Positions 25,175 through 37,100 of a stretch of DNA of 64,000 nt are shown piece after piece; position 1 is the first letter of the stretch, and every line of letters starts with the position of its first letter. The translations under genes were made by a program, and so were the position numbers. Below the pieces are notes generated by a model. The model did not search any database and had not been told where the DNA came from. It worked only from the letters and a program-made list of their open reading frames with translations. The stretch is from Phyto melanocephala (Eukaryota > Arthropoda > Insecta > Diptera > Rhinophoridae). The stretch spans positions 39,020,701 to 39,084,700 of the forward strand of contig OW799235.1 of the NCBI GenBank assembly GCA_941918925.1. The letters run 5' to 3'.

Positions 25175-28100
25175 ATCTATATCTATATATATATATCTAT
25201 ATATATAAAAATCAATGTGTGTTTGTATGTTTGTATGTTTATATGTTTGTATGTTTGTTTGTGCTTTATAGACGGTTAAACGGATGGACCGATTTCCTTG
25301 AAATTTTCACAGAATCTTTCTGTATGTCTGGAAGGAACTATAGGCTATATTTTGGTTTGAGTGGGCGGGGTGCCACGCCTATTAAAGAATAACTATTAAA
25401 TATTATATATCACGAAAGTTAATGCAGCTAGAGTCTTCAAATTAAGTACGGTAAACTTTGAAATCCACACGAACATTTGGGTAAAAAATGGGCGGACTTG
25501 CGTGGCCACATGAATTAAATATTAAAATTCGAATATTTGCAAAATGATATCCATTAGAGTAGTAAATTTTTGCAAGAGTAACTTTGACACCCAAATGAAC
25601 ATTTTGGCAAGAAATGGGTGCATTATCAATAACGGGCGTGGCTCCTACCATATGAATTAAATACTAAAATTCGTATATCTGGAAAACGATATCGATTACA
25701 GTACTAAATTTTGCAAAAGCAACTTTGATATTCAAATAAACATTTATGGAAAGAATTGGTGCATGATATCTGGAAAACGTTATCGATTAGAGTACTAAAA
25801 TTTTGCAAAAGCAACTTTGATATTCGAATAAACATTTATGGAAAAAATGGGTGCATTAACAATAATGGGCGTGGCACCTGCCATATGAATTAAATACTAA
25901 AATTTAGGGTGGCAAAGCACACCGGGTATTAGCTAGTATATATATGAAAAATATATATTTACATTTTAAATTTTACCTAAAACTTTGCCGATTAGTGACC
26001 AATTTGTCGAAAATTTTTCAAGAATATCTTTAAACACATACCAAAATCTATAAATAACCGCGTCAATAAATTATCATAGGGCTGGAAAATTTTAATTTTT
26101 ATGGTAAAATAAAGGAAAAACCGAGGCAGTCGAGTTTATTTGCTCACATCTCATAAATTTGTTGGAAGATTGTACTTATTTTCAATTTAGTCCCAAATAT
26201 TTTTGATATCTTGATATCTTACACGGGTCTGACCGACGCCCGGGGGCATCAAAAAAATGGTTTCAACATACACACAGACAGACGGACGATACCTAATCAA
26301 TTCCCCTATTCATACTGTAAAGGGTTAAAAATGTTCATAAATTACAATACATAATTATAATCATTTATTCATTTTACATAAACATTATACTTTATTCATA
26401 TTTTTAATATCAAAATAAACTTTTATTTACAGGATAATGCAATATACGAACATTTAAGCACTTAGAAAAAAATTATTTTAATTGTAATTCAAAATGAGTT
26501 GCAATGTCTCACCCGACCCAATGAAATTGTCTACTTTCATTGGGGCAGTGCAGGCCACTAGATCTGAAACAAAAAGTTTGAGTCATATCTGGCATTGCTT
26601 TCGGAACGCGCATCGAACTTAAAGGTCAGATATATACAAATTTTACATTCGAAACTTTCTAAATTACTTTATTAATATATGCTGACTTATTTTTGCAAAA
26701 AATTACTGTAAAACAATTTTTTTTTTGGGAACTAGCCCTATAATTCTCTTTTACGTTAATGTGACCCATAAAATATAATATCGTTAATTTTTTAATATTT
26801 TTAATAATAAATTTATAATCAATCATTTTTATTCTGGCTTGAGTTAATGTTTCTACTATTAAACTTCCTGAAACATTTATAGAATTAAATTAAATTAAGT
26901 TGTACTCATTTAAAAATATTAAAAAACTTTTCCAATATTAGCCGAGTGGGATGCATTTTCGAAACCAGGGGCCGGGAGCATTCGATCACGATCGAAATTT
27001 TACTCGAACGATCGAGTTCGCTGTACTTTAGGTATAGAGATTCAAATAAGAATTTTAAAATTTCGATCACGTTCGAATGCCGTAATTTGCCCCCAGCTAC
27101 GATTTCATTAGCAGCACTCTTCATTGGTATACTGCATTTAAACTACTATTTATGTTACAACTTAATGAAATTAGAATTAGGGAAGCAAAGCATTAGTTTT
27201 TAAATTCATAAAATTTCTCTATGGATAAAGATTTTGAAAGAATAATGGACTTTATATTGAAATATCTAGGTTGAACATATCAGCAGAAACTACTTTGACA
27301 CGCCTACTTTAACGCCAACTTATCAGAAAATTTACTGTTAATGCAATTTAAAAGCTCATAAAACCGACAGAATTAGATGTAAGATAAGTAATATGACCCT
27401 TTATTTTAAATTCATATAATTTCTATATAGACAAAAAATTAAAAAAGTAAAAAAAAAATCTGTAATGAATTATCTAAGTTTAATTCAAACATTTATTATA
27501 TAACTTTAACTACTTCTGGGTACCAAATTATACTCTTCAGTTTCCGTAAAAATAGAATGCATCATAAAAAAAATGCATCGGATTAATTTATAATTAGCTC
27601 CAACAAATGTTTGAGGCACATGTATTTATTCATATTTATCTTAAAAAATATTACAACATTCCAAATCTATCAAAATTAAATTATTGTTTATTTTTACATT
27701 TATTCAACCAAAGTACCACCTCTATCATTTATGTTTTAAACTGTAAAAAGTCGGGAAGCTCCATACAAAACACTGGCGACAAGTGTGGAATACTCGTCAA
27801 GTCGTGAATGATATTTTCGAACAAAATAATGAAAACATTGTAAAATTTTTTCAGTATTACGTTAGTTTAATTAGATGAGCCCATTGAAGATTATATTGAT
27901 TATTAAAGATTCTTCTTCATCATCTTTAGAGATAATACAGAACGTGATAAATTTGTTTATTTGTTAAAAACATATTGAAGAATAAATCATCATCAAGGAT
28001 TTGGTCAACTGCGTAGGTTTAAAAAAAAATTCATAAATACATATGTTAAGGGTGTTTTATAAGAAGGCGGAGGGAGGTCCTTTAAGTTTTATAAAATAGA

Positions 28101-31100
28101 AAAAAATTTATGGTATCCATGAAAGTGGCTTAAGTACAAAAATAAATTTAATTTTTTTTTTTTTTGCAAAATGTGCTTTCACATTGACTTGAGCATTGTT
28201 ATCACTTCAAATGTTATTATTTATTTTTTTAACCGCTTAAACAAAAGTTTGCTTTATTTCTGAGCAGAATTTCCTTATGAGTTTGTCGAATTAACAAAAG
28301 TTTTCCCAAATAAATTTAAACAACTTTCAAAGTATATTTTCCAAGCCAAACTAACCGCTCGTAAGCAAACACGATATATTTGCTAAAAATTTTTGATTTT
28401 TACTTTAAGGCACGTTTTAAATTGAAAGCAGTTTTTCTTTTATTAAATAATTTTTTTATTTTCAAGCAAAGTATATCAAACAAAATATATTCTTTTATTT
28501 ATTTGTATATTTCACTCATGTTTTTGTATATTTTCTCAGCCTTGAATTTTCAATTAGGCTAATGGCTTCGATCGTGCTCACTTCTAGTTTTCAAGTGTGA
28601 AATGTACAAACACTCGTATGTACTCGTAATAATATTTGAGTATTTACTAGCATGATCGTTTTGAAAAACTTTAATATTCATAAAATAAACAATAGCTTAA
28701 AGCGGTAAAACATGCCGGCAGATCTGGTTTATTTGTACATTTTCTAACACGTTTTTATTTTTGTACGTTACATTTATAGTGCGAATTAAAAAAATAAACG
28801 AAAAATAAATATAAAAAATGTTTGACGTGTTTTTCATTTAAAAGTCCATATATACGTAATTAACCATTTGTATAATTAGCCATTAAAATGAAATACATTT
28901 GAACATATACATGTTCATATGAACATTAAAAGTATACAATTATTGTAAAATAAATTAAATGAACATCATTTAATTTCGCTAGTTCAGTAATATACTCTTA
29001 AAATTGTTTATAGCATTTGGCGTATGCCGTTAAAAAAGAAAATAGAAAAGAATTAGTTTTGTTAGTTTTTGTTTATGATTGAAAAATTATTGTCAAAGAC
29101 TGAAAAGTTCAATAAACTTTACTATTCGTACACATGTTTCAGAGAGGAAGTTCATAAAATTAAATATACAATGCTTAACGGTCGCCATGTTCTATATTGA
29201 ATTAATTTTAAAGCATTCAATATATTGTTAAATCTAAATCTGATGAAAAATAATAAAGTTTTTAATTACTTAAATCAAAAAAATAGTAAATTAAATTTCT
29301 GATGACGTTCAGTTGTATCTTAGTTGTTCCAAGGAGTTAATCACCGAAACAATTTAGGAATTAAATAATGATCTGGAGAAAATTTCTACATGAGCATTCG
29401 TAAATGGATTACGTCTTAATCCAATGAAATCAAAATACATAATAGTAAAAAAAGAATACACTTATTGATAATGGCATCAATATTGTTCTTGGTAGCTTAA
29501 AAATAGCTATAGTAAACACAGCTAGAAACATTTAACAAATTGCCTACTTGGTCGAAATAAATTAGCCAGCCATGGGCCAGAACATACAGCTTGTTGCTAA
29601 ATTAATGGGCTACTTAACAATTTACCCCATTGAAGGTTAAAATCCTTTTGTCATAAAAATATCTACTACCAATACTTCTCTACTCATGAGAAATTTTTAC
29701 TGGTTGCAACTCAAAGAACATGAGAAAACTCAACACGAATTATAATAACATCATTCGTTACATTTATAAACTAAGAAAATTTCATCATACAAGGTTTTCC
29801 AATAAGAGTGATATCATTTCTTTAGAAAAAACACTTTTATTGTTAAAGAAATTTGCAAACTTTTTTATTTAATGTGAAGTACATGACATAAGACTTGATA
29901 TAGTGGAAAAAGTGCTCGAAAATTGGGTTCATCGAATTCGTTCCTGCAGAAAAAGTCATGGAGGCCATTTGAACGACGTTTTATTTAGAACTTAATTGTA
30001 TTGATTGTACTTTACATTAAATAAAAAACTTTTGAATTTCCTGAACAATAAGTGTGTTTTTTTAAGAGATAACATATCACTCTTATTGAAAAATCTTTTA
30101 TACGAAAATGGTAAAACTGCCTAGAAAAAATTAATGAATTTAAATGTGGAAATACCTAAAAATATGATACCAAATATTTAAATCCTCTAAAAGCCTAGAA
30201 ATACAAAGTAAGTTTTTGTATCTTCATGTGTTGACATATCATTTTCTGGCATATGTAGCATTAAAAACAATTTGGAATATTCATCATATTGTGCTTATGA
30301 CCATCACATTGAATATGCTAACAGACGCATTTGTTGTTAGTTTAAAGCCAATGAGTGTTAGCATTCATATACTGATTCAATATGCCGTCTAGAAAAGCGA
30401 TTCATATAACTTTTTACATTTCTTTTTTGGTTTGATCCACTTAAAGTTTAAGTTAATAAGTTAGCTGATGTCTTAAAGGCTATCCCTTATTATACCCTTC
30501 ACACATTGATAAAGGGTATACATATATAGGTTGGTCATTTTTGCAGCCCCCCGATATCGACTGGACTCTTGTAAGGTATTAAAATATCAAAAATATTCGG
30601 AAGTAGATTGGTATTGAAAATCAGAAACATCGGTACGTAAACAATTGAGATATGAGCAAAAAACCACGACCACCTCGATTTTTTTACAACAACAACATAC
30701 AACACATACATGCATACATACATACATACATACATACATACATACATACATACATACATACATACATACATACATACATACATACATACATACATACATA
30801 CATACATACATACATACATACATACATACATACATACATACATACATACATACATACATACATACACACATACATACATACATACATACATACAAACGTG
30901 GTGTACTGAGCCAACATTTTTTACTTTTTTTTTCTTTTATATATTATTTATATTTTTATTGTTTTTTTTTATTTTTTTTAATACATTTTTTAATATAGTT
31001 TTTTAATATTTTTTTTTAAATTTTTTTTTTGTATTTTTTTTAAACATACATACGTAAACTTAATTTATAATTTTACAATGGGATGTTTTTATATATGTAT

Positions 31101-34100
31101 GTTTTTTATATATGTATGTACGTATTTCATATGAGATGAATGGTGATACCAACAATTGTTATTGCATGACTACACGTTGTGAAGGGTATATGAGATTCGG
31201 CACGGCCGAACTTAGCACTCTTACTTGTTCTTTAATTCCAATTAAAGGTATGGAAAAATATTTTGTATTAATTATAAAATATATCCAAATCGCTAAAATT
31301 CACAAAAAAAGGAAATAAGTCGCCTTGATATATATTTTATTTATTTATATATTTTATTTAAAACAAAGTAAAAACACAAAAAATTTCTGTCAGTCTGTCC
31401 GTGTAAATCATTCGCTATTGAAATGCAGTATAATCGCCTCATAACTTTCTGAGATATGAACAAATTAACACGACTGCCTCTGATTTTTCCCATATATTTC
31501 AAAATATTCATTTTTACAAAAACCGATTTTTGCAACTTCTAGGCAACCGAGAGAGTCAATATTATTATCATCTAAAAAGGACTTGACTAGCGCAATAGAA
31601 GCACTATAAAAAAATTTTAATTCATGTTGCCACCACTACAAAATAGCGGTCAATAAATTTATATATCGGTCAAAGCTAGTATTTTAAAATGTAACTTCTA
31701 GAACCCCCACAATATTGGTATCAAATAAAAAGGCTTGACCAGTAGAATGTAGTAAATGGCGGAACAAATTATTTTAACCCCATCAATATGGGTATGAACT
31801 GAAAGGGCTTGACTGGTAGAACACAGTTAAGTGCGTAAAAATTCACAATCAAGAATGGTGTCGTAAATAATAAAGAAAAATGGCGTGTAATATGAAATAT
31901 AGGTTAAGCTACGATCTTGTATTATACCTATGTACATGATGATGAAGGGTGTTATCACCATATATATAACTGTGGCTTGGAGCTAAAAGGGTCAATGTCA
32001 CTTGTTTGCTCTTTTGAGTTAATCGTTGCATTAGATTTGTTTTCTTGCTCTATTTCGTTATGGTAAAACAGCTAAAGTCATACTTAACCCAGAACAGCTT
32101 CATAAATAAAATGCTGGCCAATGTCACTATGAAAGCATCTATAAAAGTTAAAGTTCAATTCAAATTTTCTCAAAAGTAAATATTTTGACATTGGCTCCTT
32201 AAGCTCCAAGCCACAGATATTTAGGAAAGAAGTATTATGCTTTTAGTGAATATTATTATCAGGGTCAGAGCATATTTGAATGAATTCGTTTTTCACTTGA
32301 AATGAACCTTCATTCAGCTCATATTTGGCAAATCTCCATATATTATTAAAAGAAATTACATTTTATAAAATTTTCCTTTAGTTGTTTATGTTATTAATGT
32401 GAACTTTGAGATAAACAAGCATTTATGTATGTATGTGTGCATATGTATATATTTTAGACAATCATAAATATATAATAGTCATTAAATTTTATGACAATTT
32501 TTTGACTTAGAAAATAAATTTCATTTGTGTTTAACTTCTACTCAAGTACAACAAATTTATTTTAACACTTGTTTAAGTACTTGGTGCTTCTAAATAATGA
32601 ATACAAATTTTGACATTTTTTAACTAACTTTTAAAATATTTATTTACTTCTCCTAAACAGCTTTTTTCTGGAAAACTGGAAAAAAATCATAACGCCGATA
32701 TATTTTCAACACAATTAAATAATAAAATTCATTTAAGAATGAAAAATTTAACCAGTATTTAAAAACAACTTTAACTTAAATTAAATTTACCTAAACTCGT
32801 ATTTGAATACAAACACAAAAAATTATTATTAATCTTAAATATCAACATAAAATTCAAAGAAACAAATAAATAATATTTACAATTAATAAACATTATATTA
32901 CTACACCAAAAACACAAATATTAGGAGCAATCAATTTCTATAGAAATAAAAAAAATCATTGAAAATAAATAATATTATGTTTTTCCTAATTTCAAAAGAA
33001 TAAAGTTAAGTTTTATCAAAAATAGTAAAAGTATGATCATCACTTTAAAGGCTTATGTGGCTACCAAATTTATTGACAATAGTATGCTTGAATTGTGCGA
33101 AAACATAAAATATACGATTATAAGTAATTAAAATGTTAGACTTCAATAATTAGTTGACACAAGCAAAACAATATTTGTTTGGGACCATTCTAATGTACAT
33201 TCAAATTTAAATGCTTATTTATGAATATAAATTAATGATGAATATGTCTGTCTTCTGCCTGATCGTTTTTATTTTTATAGGTTTTGTGTTTTGTGTTTTT
33301 CTCTTGAGTTTTCCATTGAACAGGTTTTTCTTTCTTTAAATCATCATTATAGCCGTCTATGGTTTATTTTTGCAGCATTTTAGTACAGTTGTTAATCCCG
33401 AACATACACATTGAAGTTTAATAGCAGAAAATAGAAAGTATCTGACAAAGTACAGGCAAACTTAGTGTTTTTAAATTAATTTTGTATGAAAGCTGAATAG
33501 CAGATTAAAGTTGAGAATTTCTTATATTTAATAATTTTAGTTTTTTTTTTGCGTATTTTAGTCTAATAAATATGTTTGAGTAAACGTGTCAAATAAAATT
33601 TTATTTTAATAATATTTTTCTATTTGTATTAAATTAAAGTCACACCTAATCTAATTTAACAAACAACTTTTATATATTTTTTTGTAACAACAAATAAACT
33701 TTTTATTTTTAAAAAGCACCAATTTTTGTTTTCTAGCCCAATGTGCAACAACAAACTGTACGACAATTATTATTATTATTATTTTTTTAACTTTTTCCCA
33801 TACATCAAGCCAAAGATATTTGCCAACATACATAAGTGTCTGAAACACAGTCTGCAGTTAGATATATATGCACATATCTCTTATGTACATAAATGAATAG
33901 ATGGTTCACTGACTGACTGGCTGTTTGTCTGATAATTGATGGTTTATTATGGTTAATAGTTGATTTTTATGATCATCGAGTTCGATGCAACCATTACTTT
34001 ACACAATCACTTTCTTTCTTTTAAAAACCTCTTAATACTATGTATAATTAATAATAAAAGTATAATTGTTTTTAAATTATCATTTATTTATTGTGTAAAA

Positions 34101-37100
34101 GAGGTAAATAACATTTAAATAATCGTCAGAAATAGTGATATTTTAATACCGTACAATTTTCTTTAAAATTTTTATTAATTGGACGGTTAATACAACGAAC
34201 TGTTTAAATATATAAAAAAATGTTTTTTTTTTATTTTGGTATAATTTGTTAAATGTTTCCTTTTGACATAAATGCAATATTAATTTTTTTAAATTAAATA
34301 AATAAGGTCATAATGTAAAATTTTACAAAATATATTTTTATTTTATAAATTACACATCACATCTCTAACTACAACAAACATTTCTTTTTAACCACTTTCT
34401 TTTTTGACCAGAAGTTTTGAGAATTTTTATTTATGACGATATTGTGTTTAGTGTGCGATATGTTAGAAGCAAAGGTCTTTCAAAAAAATAATGTATAACT
34501 TGTCGCAATATTACTTTTTTTAGAAGGAAAAACTCAAAACTTTACACCTTTATTGCAAAAAATATTTTAATAAGAAACCTAAAATATGCCAGACTAAATA
34601 TCTTATACATTAATAGGTAATTCGATTTTTGGTTACGCAGTTTGTGGTCTATTATATAACCGATTTTAATAAAAAAAAATCTTTTGCAAAGAGTGTCGTA
34701 TGTAAATAGATAATGTACTTTTATAGCACAAAGTTTATTATTTTTTTTGTTAATAATCACTATAAAACTAAAATATTTATCACTTTCTTTGTATAACTAC
34801 GATTTGCTATTAACTAAGTTCCCTAAATTTAGTCTTACAATGAAACACTAAGAATTTCTACATTAGAAATGATACTACTGACTGTCGCATTTTTACGTTA
34901 TCTAAAGAGTACAGAGGTAGTTAGAAAACAATATAAGCTTTGTGTGGGCATGTCACCTCCTACTTTTAAAATTATATAATTAATATTTAAATTCAACTCA
35001 GATAATTCATTACAGACTTCAAAAAAACAAAATGGTCAATGGGCTAAATGTGACGATGAGAAAGCTGAAACATTTGCTGAACACCTATATACGACTTTTC
35101 AACCCTATGATATAAAAACAGATCTTAACCGCACAAGAGTCCATGGAAATCCAACCTTTTACAATATCCGAAGCGGCTAGAGAGATATCTAATCTAAAGT
35201 CCAAAAAAAGTCCAGGGATTGATTTAATTACTGGAGAAATACTAAAAAGTCTACGGATTAAAGCTCTTATTAATCTGAACAACATTATGAACGTCTGCTT
35301 ATACCTAAATTATTTTCCTTTAAATTAGAAAGTTTCCGAAGTTATAATGATACAAAAACCAGGAAAAAATACTAATCTTGTATCCTCATACCGACCGATA
35401 TCCTTGCTCCCGGTAATGGGAAAATATTTGAGAAACCGTTTTCAAAAAGGCTAAAAGAAATAATTTTAACGAAACAATTGATACCATCTTATCAATTCGG
35501 TTTTAAGGAAAAACATTCCACAATTGACCAAAATCACCGAATAACTCATACGATAGAATAATGTTTGGAACAAAAACAAAGTGTGTTCGGCTATCTTCCT
35601 TGATGTTGCACAAGCTTTCGATAAGGTTTGGCATAAAGGATTAATTACTTAACTTAAAACGCAGCTTCCAATACAATATACATCCATGATAGAGTCCTAC
35701 ATCGAAAATCGGTACTTCAGAGTTAAGCAGGGGCAGAAATACTCAGAGTTAAGAAAAATAGGCGCTGGGGTACCACAAGGAAGTGTTCTTGGCCCAATTT
35801 TATATTTGTTATACACGGCTGATATACCTCTGTTACCTATAAACAGCAGAATATCCACATTTGCAGATGATACCTGTATACTATGTATTGGTAACAACGA
35901 AGAGGAATTATTGTCTTTATTACAAGAATCAGTGAATAAATTAGTCAAATGGACACAAACATGGAGAATAAAATAAAATGAAACAAAATCTACCCACGTT
36001 GATTTTACTTATAAAAATATTTCGTTTAAACCAATAAAGATTTTAAATACTGTGCCAAATATCTCGGCATAACATAATTTAATGGAATTAAATTGGTACA
36101 TCAGAATTGATAATCTACATAGAGACCTCGGAGTAATGAAAGTTACGGAAGTGATAAAACTGTTTGCAACTAAGCATGTTAACAGAATGCAGTCTCACAT
36201 AAACCCAGAAGCTTCTATCTTAAGCAACGAAGAAATCTACACAAGAAGACTACAGAGAACTAAGCCACATGATTTAGCGGCAGATATTGCTTAACTTCAA
36301 TGAGACAGAAAAAAATTACTTGTTGGTCATAGGCTAGGTGTAATAAAATGAAATGTATATGTCTGTATAATCCTTTATCATTTCAAAAAATAAAAAAAAT
36401 AATATGTAAGCATATGGAGTTTTCGCGAATACGCCTTACTGCGTATTCCTACGTTCTTGATAATTGTAAATTGGAGTCGGTTGGATTGTTTATGGATTTG
36501 GGATTTGTGTTAGACGCAAAACTTAGTTTTGTTCAGCATATAACGATGACTGTCAACAGAGCTCGTAGCATCTTGGCTTTCATAAAAAGATGGTCGAAGG
36601 AATTCAACGATCCCCTTGTAACTAAACGGCTATATACGTCGCTCGTGGCACCAATTTTAGAATATGGTTCGATTATATGGGACTCATTATATAATGTACA
36701 TTGTGAACGTATAGAGTCTATTCAAAAACAATTTCTTATTTTCTGTTTAAGAAATACCTATAGAGGCTATGTGGACCTTCCATCATACTCAATAAGATTA
36801 GCTGAGGTTAACCTACCAACTTTAAAAAGCCGGAGAATAATGCTAAATATTTCTTTTATGGTTAATCTTATTAATGGTGACGTCAGCTCTGATTTTCTGC
36901 TAAGTAACTTAACTTTTAATGTTCCTCAACGTTCATTGCGATCTTTTATCCCACTTTATGTCAAAACATTTCGTACTAACTTTGCTATGTCGGACCCGTT
37001 TAGAAGATTATGCTGTTGTTTTAATGAAATGTATAATTTTATAGACTTTTCTTTAAGTATTAATATTATTAAACAAAATGTTATTTTTTATTTAAATAAT

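Larger units (their letters stand above)
24642..26330 (-). mobile_element. family D element, interrupted by a Helitron
   Basis: Starts AACAAGTAAGAGCGCTTGG-TTCGGC, continues with ACTAGTCAAGCC and GTACTGGTCAAGCCC blocks, and resumes after the Helitron with GAGGCAGTCGAGTTTATTTG, GACAGACGGACG and ATTCCCCTATTC. The end is eroded. Confidence 0.7.

Noticed and set aside
25073..25279. 68-codon frame rich in IYLS
   Set aside because: It is the translation of the (TCTA)n microsatellite.
30535..30998. Open frames of 77-118 codons on both strands encoding YIHT or MYVC repeats
   Set aside because: They are direct products of the (TACA)n microsatellite and appear in several frames at once.
36348..36401. 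Methionine-initiated start of the 251-codon frame
   Set aside because: The first about 18 codons are jockey 3' UTR; the LINE protein is 5'-truncated and has no start here.
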